The position numbers and the translations under genes were made by a program. The notes beneath the pieces were generated by a model that saw nothing but the letters and a program-made list of their open reading frames with translations, searched no databases and was not told the DNA's origin. This document shows, piece after piece, positions 31,992 to 39,298 of a stretch of DNA of 64,000 nt. Positions within the stretch are counted from its first letter, which is position 1. Each line of letters opens with the position of its first letter. Location: positions 496,001-560,000 of the forward strand of contig NZ_CP043426.1 in the NCBI RefSeq assembly GCF_008245025.1, given 5' to 3'. The DNA comes from Campylobacter lari subsp. concheus (GTDB lineage: Bacteria > Campylobacterota > Campylobacteria > Campylobacterales > Campylobacteraceae).

Positions 31992-32338
31992 GGATTGTCC
32001 TTTGGAAATATAATCTTAATTAAAAAAAATTGATTATCGTTGCAAGGGATATAAAGATAATTGAGTTGTTTTAAAGCATTAAAACTAGGTTTAAAACATA
32101 TACCTGAGTTTAGATTATTCTTGCGTATTTTAGGATAATCAATACCACCTTTAAAAAACGGATTGCATTTTAAAATTCTTAAAAAAACTGCACCAAATGC
32201 TTTAAAAATATTATTTTTTTTAAATTGCCATAAGGCATATTCAGAACAACTTGGGTAATACCTACAGCATTGTGGTTTAAAAGGGCTGATAAAGAGTTGA
32301 TAAAATCTGATAAGTTTTAGACAAACTATTTTATGCAT
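31955..32338 (-). CDS. yidD: Membrane-insertion factor YidD
   Basis: Small protein that assists YidC. Start ATG 32338 ([23 protein letters not shown]) is preferred over the upstream in-frame ATG 32359, because the shorter form gives the usual N-terminal amphipathic helix. The signature [16 protein letters not shown] and [15 protein letters not shown] follow. At 127 residues it is longer than most YidD (70-90), with a C-terminal extension of about 45 residues that ends inside the yidC coding region. Confidence 0.9.
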   Translation of the reverse strand: MHKIVCLKLIRFYQLFISPFKPQCCRYYPSCSEYALWQFKKNNIFKAFGAVFLRILKCNPFFKGGIDYPKIRKNNLNSGICFKPSFNALKQLNYLYIPCNDNQFFLIKIIFPKDNPCQKIYLNKNAY

Positions 32339-32652
32339 CCTATTTTTTTCAAACCCCATTTCAAGTTTTTTTCTAATTTTAAAAAAGGAATTTCGCTAAT
32401 ACTCGTTTTAGCTACAAGTATGTATTTTCCGTTTTCAACTTGATTTTTAACCTGAAAAAAAGCTGATCTTAAGAGCCTTTTGGCTCTATTTCTTACAACA
32501 GCTTTTCCAACTTTTTTACTAGCAACAACGGCGAATTTTTTTTCTTCGCTTAAAGAGTAAAAGATGATCATGCCTTCGCAATGCCATTTTTTACCTTCTT
32601 TATAAATTGCTGCAAACTCTCCTAAGTCGTTAATACTTAGAAAATCTTTTAT
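32326..32652 (-). CDS. rnpA: RNase P protein component, with a non-AUG start
   Basis: Protein subunit of RNase P, which matures tRNA 5' ends. The core [25 protein letters not shown] (the RNR motif) is unmistakable. The first ATG (32571) would give only 81 residues and remove the N-terminal substrate-binding part. The same frame stays open upstream and encodes [26 protein letters not shown], which matches the expected N-terminus, yet the frame from TAG in the rpmH tail to that ATG contains no ATG, GTG or TTG. ATA at 32652-32650, overlapping the rpmH TAA, gives 108 residues, the C. jejuni length (from memory). ATT at 32661 is the other candidate. Confidence 0.85.
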   Translation of the reverse strand: MKDFLSINDLGEFAAIYKEGKKWHCEGMIIFYSLSEEKKFAVVASKKVGKAVVRNRAKRLLRSAFFQVKNQVENGKYILVAKTSISEIPFLKLEKNLKWGLKKIGCIK

Positions 32653-32783
32653 ACCGCTAATCTTTTTCTACCTTTAGCACGTCTAGCATTGATCACTTTG
32701 CGACCATTTTTGCTTTTCATACGTACACGAAAGCCGTGAGTTCTTTTTTTAGGAGTTTTATGTGGTTGATATGTTCTTTTCAT
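32649..32783 (-). CDS. rpmH: 50S ribosomal protein L34
   Basis: A 44-residue, very basic ribosomal protein. Starting at ATG 32783 the product begins [18 protein letters not shown] and ends GRKRLAV, with [20 protein letters not shown] between, the near-invariant L34 sequence. An AAGG ribosome site is upstream. It heads the reverse-strand run rpmH-rnpA-yidD-yidC-khpB-mnmE and beyond; its stop overlaps the proposed rnpA initiation codon. Confidence 0.98.
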   Translation of the reverse strand: MKRTYQPHKTPKKRTHGFRVRMKSKNGRKVINARRAKGRKRLAV

Positions 32784-32924
32784 ATTTTTTCCTTAACTTA
32801 AAATAAAAAACAAAATAATAAGCGAGTATGTTAGCAAAATCTTACTTAAATCTGCTTTTAATTAAGAGTTATTTTAAAACTTTTTGCTAAATTTTGATTT
32901 TATTTTATAGATTAAGGAAAAATA

Positions 32925-33395
32925 ATGGCTTTTGAAATTTGTGAGAGCAAAAAGGAAGATTTGGAAAAAATTTTAGAATTACTCAAAGAGCTTGCTATTC
33001 ATGAAAATATGCTTGAAGATGTAAAATGCACAAGCAAAGAACTTGAAGAATCATTTTTTAAACATGAATATGCTAAGGCTTTGAGCCTAAAGGTTGATGG
33101 TGAGATAATAGGCTATGTGATGTATTATTTTACTTTTTCATCTTTTTGGGGTTTGGGTGGATTATACCTAGAAGATATTTACATACAGCCAAAATATAGA
33201 AAAAAAGGTTATGCTAGAGCTGTTTTTAAATATCTAGCGCAAATCTGTAAAGAAAAAAATCTTAAACGCTTAGAGTGGGTTTGTTTAAATGATAATGATT
33301 TAGGAATTGAATTTTATACCAAGTTAAATGCAAGACATATGAGTGAGTGGAGAACTTATCGTTTAGAGGGTGAAAATTTAGAAGCATTGATGTGA
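32925..33395 (+). CDS. GNAT-family N-acetyltransferase
   Basis: A 156-residue acetyltransferase that uses acetyl-CoA; the substrate is unknown. The CoA-binding motif A is YLEDIYIQPKYRKKGYARAVFKYLAQI (the Q/RxxGxG/A region near residues 82-108), preceded by the beta-bulge stretch GEIIGYVMYYFTFSSFWG. The sequence resembles the spermidine/diamine or thialysine acetyltransferase subgroup (ARHMSEWRTYRLEG near the end), but that is inference. It is divergent from rpmH and has AAGGA just upstream. The next gene starts at its stop codon. Confidence 0.88.
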   Translation: MAFEICESKKEDLEKILELLKELAIHENMLEDVKCTSKELEESFFKHEYAKALSLKVDGEIIGYVMYYFTFSSFWGLGGLYLEDIYIQPKYRKKGYARAVFKYLAQICKEKNLKRLEWVCLNDNDLGIEFYTKLNARHMSEWRTYRLEGENLEALM

Positions 33396-34006
33396 TGAAT
33401 AAACGCAGTTTGTATTATCTAAAAGCTTTTGGTTATGAATACTTTGATGAACAAAAGCAAATTAGACATTTTAACTTAAGTTTTAAAGAGTTAAATGAAA
33501 GAGTGAAAACTTGTAATCTTTGTCATTTTTCTAAATTAAGAAAGCATGGTTTAATGGAAAAAGAAGTCAAAAATGCTAAAATTCTGATTTATCAAGCTTT
33601 TATTGATAAAGAAGAAAATGAAAGTGGAAAGTTTTTTGCTTCTAAAAATAAACAAGAGTTTTTAAGATTATGTAAAGAGCTTTTAAATTTAAAAGAAGAT
33701 GAGATATATTTTTCTTATATGTTTAAATGTTTTAGTAATTTTAAAATAGATGATCAAGCGCTAAAATTATGCTTGCCGTATTTTTATAACGAGCTTGATT
33801 TTGTAAAAGCAAAGATTATTTTATGTCTTGGTCAAGAAGCTTTTGCAAGTTTGGGTTTTGGGAACTTTCAAAAATACAAAGGGCAATGTATGCGTTTTAG
33901 TAATGCTTTGCTTTTGCCAAGTTATGATTTGAATTTTTTGAGTAAAAATCCTAGCTTTTATGCTGAATTTATAGAAGATATTAAAAAAATAAAAGGTTAT
34001 TTATGA
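33395..34006 (+). CDS. Divergent uracil-DNA-glycosylase-fold protein
   Basis: A 203-residue protein with the layout of family 4/5 uracil-DNA glycosylases: an N-terminal cysteine pair CNLCHFSKLRKHG (near residues 35-47), a segment ILIYQAFIDKEENESGKFF where the catalytic GExPGxxED motif normally lies, a second cysteine region (YMFKCF), and ILCLGQEAFASLG. The family's conserved final HPS motif is replaced by LPSYD. With both catalytic motifs degenerate, activity on uracil is doubtful. ATG 33395 is used; GTG 33392 just before it is also possible. It overlaps the neighbours by one and four bases. Confidence 0.6.
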   Translation: MNKRSLYYLKAFGYEYFDEQKQIRHFNLSFKELNERVKTCNLCHFSKLRKHGLMEKEVKNAKILIYQAFIDKEENESGKFFASKNKQEFLRLCKELLNLKEDEIYFSYMFKCFSNFKIDDQALKLCLPYFYNELDFVKAKIILCLGQEAFASLGFGNFQKYKGQCMRFSNALLLPSYDLNFLSKNPSFYAEFIEDIKKIKGYL

Positions 34007-35220
34007 GAAAAAGTTTAGTTTGTTTGATGATGGGTTTTGTTTTAACTTTAAGTGCTTTTGCAAAAGAGCAAAAACCATCACCCATAGAACCTAGTGAGTC
34101 TTTTTATCCTAATTTAGAATTTCAAAATTGTGATAATGATTGTTTATTTACTTTGCTAGAAACAGGACTTTATTTTAATTTCTTATCAAGATTTAACAAT
34201 GATAATGCAAATGAACTTTTGGTTAATATTTATACTAAACTTTTAAATTCCATCATAGATTTTGAAAAAAGAATTCAAAAAAATGCTAGTGTAAAATTAG
34301 CTATTATTTTGCCTGAACAAACGATTAAAAGCTATTCTAATACTATTATAAATTCAAGCATAGCGTATTTGCTAAGACAAAGAGCGCAGATAAAAGTAAA
34401 GGTGTTTTTAATAGGCACAGAAGATGAGAGTAAGATAGCTAAAGCTTTTAAGCAAGCTCAAGAAGAAAAATTTAATTATATCATTGCAGGTTTTACAGAT
34501 AAGGGTGTGAAAAATTTATTAAAAGAAAATCTTGATTTAAATGTAAAAGTTTTCATACCTACTGCACATAAAAGAAATTTTGATATGCAAAATGAAAATG
34601 TGTATTTTGGAAGTATAGATTATCAAAAACAAATTCAAAAACTTTTAGAATATTCAAATGGTAAAAATATTATTTTTTCAGATGGAACACCTTTGGCAAA
34701 TCGCTTAGATGAGAATGTTTTAAACGCAGGTAATGGTAGTGAGAAAATTTACACTATCAATAGTTCTAAATTTGATTTTAGAAGTATTTTAAATCAAAAT
34801 AGAAGTTTTCAAGATTCTAGTATTATTTTAAATACTTCTTTGATTAAAACAGCGCTTATAAGCTCGCAAATAAGAACTTATGATATAGAGCCTTTTGTGT
34901 TATTATCAACTCAGATTAATTATAATCCTATTTTGCTAAGCTTAACGCAAATTAATGATAGAAAAAAACTTTTACTAGCAAATTCCATTTCTAATGAGGA
35001 TCAAACTCTAAGCTATCTTAATGAGCTTTTTTCGCAAAATATCAACTACAACTGGATAGCGTATGCAACTAGCGTGGGGCTTGATTATTTTTATACGCAG
35101 TTTTTAGATAAAGACTCTCAAGGAATTTTTGATGAGAGCTTAAATGATAATCAATTTGACTATAAGGTTAAAATCATTCGCTCGCAAGGCTTAGGTTTTA
35201 CTCCTTTGCAAAATCAGTAA
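34003..35220 (+). CDS. Putative periplasmic protein, periplasmic-binding-protein-like
   Basis: A 405-residue exported protein with signal peptide MRKSLVCLMMGFVLTLSAFA (cleavage near 20). The middle part alternates beta strands and helices (VKLAIILPEQTIKSYS, AQIKVKVFLIGTEDESKIAKAF, FNYIIAGFTDKGVKNLL, VKVFIPTAHKRNF, NIIFSDGTPLANRL), which resembles a type 1 periplasmic-binding or LpoA-like fold, but I recognise no diagnostic motif. It is the last of three overlapping forward genes and its 3' end overlaps ybgC on the other strand by 23 bases. The C. jejuni positional counterpart (Cj0964) is also uncharacterised, from memory. Confidence 0.65.
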   Translation: MRKSLVCLMMGFVLTLSAFAKEQKPSPIEPSESFYPNLEFQNCDNDCLFTLLETGLYFNFLSRFNNDNANELLVNIYTKLLNSIIDFEKRIQKNASVKLAIILPEQTIKSYSNTIINSSIAYLLRQRAQIKVKVFLIGTEDESKIAKAFKQAQEEKFNYIIAGFTDKGVKNLLKENLDLNVKVFIPTAHKRNFDMQNENVYFGSIDYQKQIQKLLEYSNGKNIIFSDGTPLANRLDENVLNAGNGSEKIYTINSSKFDFRSILNQNRSFQDSSIILNTSLIKTALISSQIRTYDIEPFVLLSTQINYNPILLSLTQINDRKKLLLANSISNEDQTLSYLNELFSQNINYNWIAYATSVGLDYFYTQFLDKDSQGIFDESLNDNQFDYKVKIIRSQGLGFTPLQNQ

Positions 35221-35578
35221 AAACCTTAGCGATAGTCTCATCTATAGGGGCTACTTTTTCATTTTTTAAAAAAGCTAGGGTAAATTCAGCCTCAAAAAGT
35301 TTAGTATTTTCTTTATAAATTTCTTGCTTTATGCAAACTGAAGCTTTTTTAAGCTTTGTGATAAATGTTTTTACTTCTATGAGATCTCCAAGTTTAGCTG
35401 GTTTTAAAAAGCTACAATTTGCTTTAGTAAGTAGGAAATGTCCTGTATTTTTATCAAAAATTTCTGCGTTTTTTTGAAAAAATATCTCACTTCTTGCTCT
35501 TTCGCAAAATTTTAAGTAGTTGCTATGATACACAACTCCACCTGCGTCGGTATCTTCATAATAAATTCGTATTTGCAT
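35198..35578 (-). CDS. ybgC: YbgC-type acyl-CoA thioesterase
   Basis: A 126-residue hot-dog-fold thioesterase that hydrolyses short-chain or hydroxybenzoyl acyl-CoA. The signature YYEDTDAGGVVYHSNYLKFCERARSE (residues 5-30) contains the catalytic aspartate in DTDAGGVVYH. It is a single gene, convergent with and overlapping the periplasmic-protein gene. The restriction-modification block starts 46 bases upstream, so that insertion sits directly beside its promoter. Confidence 0.9.
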   Translation of the reverse strand: MQIRIYYEDTDAGGVVYHSNYLKFCERARSEIFFQKNAEIFDKNTGHFLLTKANCSFLKPAKLGDLIEVKTFITKLKKASVCIKQEIYKENTKLFEAEFTLAFLKNEKVAPIDETIAKVFTDFAKE

Positions 35579-35624
35579 TTAAAATCCTTTAGTTTGGTAT
35601 GATAGTGTCTCTTTTGAGCGGAGA

Positions 35625-36647
35625 TTAGATACAATCCCCATAAGGTAAGGATTTTATATAATCTTCCATAAATTTCCAATCAGGAGTGTTGTCTGAAGCT
35701 ACCGGAAGTTTGATTTTCATATCTTTTATTGTATTGCTATAAACAGCTCTTCCATATGAAAATTTAAATTTTTCATTATTTAAGAGTGTTGTAATAAATA
35801 ACAGATGAAATTTGTTTAGTTGAATTTTTGGTATAAGTATATTAACTCTACCGTGACTTACAGCATAAAAATCTTTATCTCTATAAAAAGCATTACAAAA
35901 CATATCCAAAGTAATGCTGTTTTTTTTGAATATTAAAGAATCTTTTTTGTTAGAAATTGTTGATTGTCCATTTGTATAGCAAAGTATTCCAAAGTTGTTT
36001 ATTCCAGATGATATTAATGGATAAAAACCATTTTCACATTCATCATTTTTTAAATCACCTTTGGCAAGTTTTACATCAAAAAAATCTTGTACCAAAAAAT
36101 ATTTCCAATTATTAGTATCTAAAGAACTGTTTTTTGTTTGATTTTTAGTTTCTAAACTGTTTTTATATAGACTTTGTATTTGATTTTTTAAAGATTTTAT
36201 GTAATCTTCCATAAATTTCCAATCAGGAATTCCATGTTTAGTTGAAGGTAATTTTATTTGATGAGTATTGAAATTTTTAATACGATATTGTCTTCCATAT
36301 TCAAATCTATATTTATCTTGAGATATAATAGAAACAATAAATAGTTTAACAAAAGGTGAAATATTTTTTGTAATATCAATTTCATCTAGTACAATGATAT
36401 TGTCATCACACGCAAAGTTATATGGTTGATAAAAACAATTACAAAACATATCTATGGTAATTTTATCTTTGTATATAATTACATCATTATCAATATAATC
36501 AGAAACTCCATTATTGTTTTCACCAGCTGTTATAAATGGGATGTTACCTTTTTTTCTATCGTTTATAGTTAATCTTTTACCACGAATGGGTAAAAATAAA
36601 TCTTTTAAATAAAATACCTTCCATTCGGTTGTTTTTATACTACTCAT
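35625..36647 (-). CDS. Specificity subunit of BcgI-like restriction-modification system
   Basis: A 340-residue S-type protein made of two target-recognition domains. Half one begins TEWKVFYLKDLFLPIRGKRLT and ends PDWKFMEDYIKSL (about 140-152) followed by a helical spacer; half two begins NNWKYFLVQDFFDVKLAKGDL and ends with the same PDWKFMEDYIKSL (about 321-333). Each half recognises one part of a bipartite DNA site. The two identical segments are encoded by 36-nt direct repeats. The length is close to BcgIB (341, from memory). Its start overlaps the stop of the nuclease-methyltransferase gene by eight bases. The recognition sequence cannot be read from sequence. Confidence 0.85.
   Translation of the reverse strand: MSSIKTTEWKVFYLKDLFLPIRGKRLTINDRKKGNIPFITAGENNNGVSDYIDNDVIIYKDKITIDMFCNCFYQPYNFACDDNIIVLDEIDITKNISPFVKLFIVSIISQDKYRFEYGRQYRIKNFNTHQIKLPSTKHGIPDWKFMEDYIKSLKNQIQSLYKNSLETKNQTKNSSLDTNNWKYFLVQDFFDVKLAKGDLKNDECENGFYPLISSGINNFGILCYTNGQSTISNKKDSLIFKKNSITLDMFCNAFYRDKDFYAVSHGRVNILIPKIQLNKFHLLFITTLLNNEKFKFSYGRAVYSNTIKDMKIKLPVASDNTPDWKFMEDYIKSLPYGDCI
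35650..35685. repeat. 36-nt direct repeat, copy 1 (specificity gene)
   Basis: One of two 36-base copies in the specificity gene, encoding the second PDWKFMEDYIKSL segment. It differs from copy 2 at one base (A at 35658 against G at 36201). Copies start 543 bases (181 codons) apart in the same orientation and frame. Confidence 0.9.
36193..36228. repeat. 36-nt direct repeat, copy 2 (specificity gene)
   Basis: Second copy, encoding the first PDWKFMEDYIKSL segment at the junction between the two target-recognition domains. Identity with copy 1 is 35 of 36 bases, far above what protein conservation requires. Confidence 0.9.
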
Positions 36648-38448
36648 TATTATCTCTTATTGTTATTTTATAAGCTAAGAAATTTCTAATTGTCTTTTCA
36701 AAATCATCTTGTGTTAAAGTTGAATAATCTGTTTCCATATAAGCTTCTGCTAGCCATTCATCATCAGCAGTTACTTTTCTAAGAACACTTAGCCCGCTTA
36801 CCTCTTGTTTTTTGGCAAACAATTCAAGCCATAATTTTTCTTTTTCTTTCCATATGCCATTATTTTTCTCAACTCTACCTAGATATTTCTTTTTAATAAA
36901 ACCATCATCTTTGAAATAACCAAAGAAAGTTTCTTTTATTAAAGCTTTGTCATGTTTAATACCTAGATTGAATATCATGCAACATGCGCAAGCGCTTGCC
37001 CCTGGGTGAAATATATCAGAAGGTAAAGTGAAAACAGCTTCTAAATGATGTTCTTGTAGCATAAGTTCTTTGTATTTTTTTATACTACTAGATGATCCGA
37101 TGGCGCATTGTAAAGGTAATAATACAGCCAGTTTGCCTTTTTTAACATTTTTTGCTATTTCATAGACAAAATAAAAACCTTTTGAAGGATCTTCTTTTGA
37201 TGTCCCCCAGTTATCGGTGTAGCTATTAGGACAAACTGATTTTTGAGCATTATAAGGCGGATTCATTAATACTTTATCAATACCCCATTCTTCAAATTTA
37301 TCTAGCATGTTAAAACAGCTTTCTTGGTAAATATTGGAATTGCCATCACCGTGTATTAGCATATTTGTAGTTGCTAATCCAAAGGCTACTTCTTCTCGTT
37401 CAATACCATAAATATTCTTTTCTTTAACACCTTCTTTTTCTTCTAAAGTTTTGCAATCATCTATAGCATCTGTTAACGCTCGAACTAAAAAAGATCCGCT
37501 TCCACAGCAAGGATCTAGAACTTTACTTTTGTTATTTATTCCTATTGCTTTACACATAAATGAAACGATGTGGTCTGGTGTAAAAGCTTGGTTTTTGTCA
37601 TCTTTTCCTACATATTTATTGAAAGTTGTAAAGAAAAGATTGAGTAAATCTTGTCCTTGTGTGGATTTTTCATTAATAAATGGGTATATATTTTTATGAA
37701 TAAAAGATATGATTTCTCTAAAAACATTATCTTGTAATTGTCTAATGTCTTGTTGTTCTAATATTTTTTTATCAAGTATAGTTAGTTTTTCTGATTTATT
37801 AGGATTATTATTAAGCAATTGCTCTAATATTTCTTTAATACTGGCAATAATTTGTTTTGTACTTAAATTATCATATCTTAAATTATTTTTTATGGCTAAA
37901 AGACATGTTCCTACAAATTGACCACGTAACTTCTCTTTTATTCCATATTGATGTAATATTTCATTTAACTTATAAGTGTTTTTCATTACTTCTTCACGGT
38001 TATTGGTTGTTTGTGGTTTTAATAAATCTATATACTCTTTAAAGGTTTTGAGTGTTAATTCGTTGTTTAATAGATTGTTGCTATTAATTTCGTTTTTGTA
38101 AACTTTAATTCTATCATCGGTTGTGTTTGCTAATATACCGATAATTAAATGATTTGTTAGTTTTTTTTCATAGCTAACATAAGCTTGTAGTTGCTCTTTT
38201 GCACTATCAATATCTTTTGTGAAATCTTGTTTAGTTTCAACTAAAATTGTTATTTTTGACTCAATATCAACAAACCTTAAATCAACATTTGTGTAATAAG
38301 TTTTATTTTTTTGTCTTTTTATTTTTAATTCATCAAATTTTTTATTAATAATATTGAATGCTTTTTGGTAGCTAAATTCTCCATTTTCAACATTACTGCT
38401 AAGATATTTTTCGCCTATTGTATTGATAATTGCATTACGAGAAGCCAT
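36640..38448 (-). CDS. Fused nuclease-methyltransferase subunit of BcgI-like restriction-modification system
   Basis: A 602-residue protein combining cleavage and methylation. The N-terminus carries a PD-(D/E)xK-type site: Asp56 in NVDLRFV and Glu71-Thr-Lys73 in ILVETKQDF. The middle is helical. The gamma-class N6-adenine methyltransferase core has the SAM motif VLDPCCGSGSFLVRA (near residue 311) and catalytic NPPY (near 395). Target recognition is supplied by the downstream S gene, overlapping by eight bases. This domain order with a separate S is that of type IIB BcgI, which cuts both sides of its site. A plain type I HsdM would lack the nuclease. No hsdR is nearby. Confidence 0.85.
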   Translation of the reverse strand: MASRNAIINTIGEKYLSSNVENGEFSYQKAFNIINKKFDELKIKRQKNKTYYTNVDLRFVDIESKITILVETKQDFTKDIDSAKEQLQAYVSYEKKLTNHLIIGILANTTDDRIKVYKNEINSNNLLNNELTLKTFKEYIDLLKPQTTNNREEVMKNTYKLNEILHQYGIKEKLRGQFVGTCLLAIKNNLRYDNLSTKQIIASIKEILEQLLNNNPNKSEKLTILDKKILEQQDIRQLQDNVFREIISFIHKNIYPFINEKSTQGQDLLNLFFTTFNKYVGKDDKNQAFTPDHIVSFMCKAIGINNKSKVLDPCCGSGSFLVRALTDAIDDCKTLEEKEGVKEKNIYGIEREEVAFGLATTNMLIHGDGNSNIYQESCFNMLDKFEEWGIDKVLMNPPYNAQKSVCPNSYTDNWGTSKEDPSKGFYFVYEIAKNVKKGKLAVLLPLQCAIGSSSSIKKYKELMLQEHHLEAVFTLPSDIFHPGASACACCMIFNLGIKHDKALIKETFFGYFKDDGFIKKKYLGRVEKNNGIWKEKEKLWLELFAKKQEVSGLSVLRKVTADDEWLAEAYMETDYSTLTQDDFEKTIRNFLAYKITIRDNNE

Positions 38449-38508
38449 TTTATTCCTTGCTTTATGTTTTTACAGGTTATTTTATAAAAAATAATTATAT
38501 AAAATCAA

Positions 38509-38514
38509 ATTATA
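38509..38514 (-). promoter_or_regulatory. -10 element, restriction-modification operon candidate
   Basis: The reverse strand reads TATAAT here, 61 bases before the nuclease-methyltransferase start. A second TATAAT candidate lies nearer, at 38494-38499. No -35 is evident. I cannot decide between the two. Confidence 0.35.
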
Positions 38515-38569
38515 TCTATTTAAAATAAAAGTATAACTTTATGATGTTGGTTGATTTTACATCTTGTGT

Positions 38570-38575
38570 TAAAAT
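38570..38575 (+). promoter_or_regulatory. -10 element, dsbA promoter candidate
   Basis: TAAAAT preceded by TTGTGT lies 29 bases before the dsbA ATG at 38605, in the 156-base divergent region shared with the restriction-modification genes. A consensus -35 at the right spacing is missing. Confidence 0.35.
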
Positions 38576-38604
38576 TGCATTTTAAAAATATAAAAGGAAA
38601 AAAC

Positions 38605-39255
38605 ATGCAAATAAATCAAAAAATTCATAAACTTATAATCTTTTTAGCCTTTATGTTTGCTATAAATGCACAAGCTCTTAGCGAAGGAAAAGAATACATT
38701 ACTTTAAAAACACCTATCCCAAATGCACAAAATTCTCTAATAGAGGTGTTTTCTTATCGTTGCATTCATTGTTACACCCATCATCAATTTCACACTTTAG
38801 CAAAGGTTAAAGAGGCTTTGCCAAATTTAAAATATGATCTTTTTTCAGTAAGTTCTATGAGTGAGTATGGTGGGGCTTTAAATGAGATGTTTGCTTTAGC
38901 TTCTTTTAAAGAAAAAACCTTAGGTTTAGATGTTGCTAGTGAAAAAAGTCTTACCCATAAGCTTGCTGATGTGTATTTTGTAAGTCATTTTGAGCAAAAG
39001 TTAAATTTAAATAATCTTGATTTGTTTTATAAAATAGGTTTAAATGCTATTGGTGCTAGCAAAGAAGAATTGCAAAAATTTTTACAAACTAAAGAAGCTA
39101 AAGAACTTTTAGCTACTTATGATGTGGCTAATGAAATTTCAAGAAATTATGGCACACCTGCTTTTGTAGTAAATGGTAAATATCAAATCAACCCCGAATA
39201 CATTACTTCTTTAGAAGAACTAATCCGTATAGTTAAAGAACTTTCAGTCAAATAA
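38605..39255 (+). CDS. dsbA: Thiol:disulfide oxidoreductase DsbA/DsbL-like
   Basis: Periplasmic enzyme that introduces disulfide bonds. The frame opens earlier, but ATG 38605 follows AAAAGGA and starts a signal peptide ending near NAQA (residue 24). The thioredoxin active site is Cys53-Ile-His-Cys56 in YRCIHCYTHH, and the cis-proline loop is YGTPAFVVNG. The 216-residue length is normal. It sits 43 bases before astA, a pairing like DsbL-AssT of uropathogenic E. coli and the dsbB-astA-dsbA region of C. jejuni, where the oxidant helps mature the sulfotransferase. No dsbB/dsbI is seen in this window. Confidence 0.9.
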   Translation: MQINQKIHKLIIFLAFMFAINAQALSEGKEYITLKTPIPNAQNSLIEVFSYRCIHCYTHHQFHTLAKVKEALPNLKYDLFSVSSMSEYGGALNEMFALASFKEKTLGLDVASEKSLTHKLADVYFVSHFEQKLNLNNLDLFYKIGLNAIGASKEELQKFLQTKEAKELLATYDVANEISRNYGTPAFVVNGKYQINPEYITSLEELIRIVKELSVK

Positions 39256-39278
39256 TGCCTTTATTTTAAAGGTGTTAT
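39252..39278 (+). repeat. Hairpin between dsbA and astA
   Basis: A 12-bp stem with two G-T wobbles (ATAATGCCTTTA with TAAAGGTGTTAT, TTT loop) begins at the dsbA stop and ends 21 bases before the astA ATG. It lacks a following T run, so it may partly attenuate read-through or protect the dsbA mRNA end. It overlaps no coding sequence beyond the dsbA stop. Confidence 0.5.
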
Positions 39279-39298
39279 TGATCTTATAAAGGATAAGC

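Noticed and set aside
35625-36647. Ordinary type I HsdS/HsdM with a lost HsdR
   Set aside because: The methyltransferase protein carries its own Asp-Glu-x-Lys nuclease-type motif and the lengths match BcgI A and B proteins, so no missing subunit has to be assumed.
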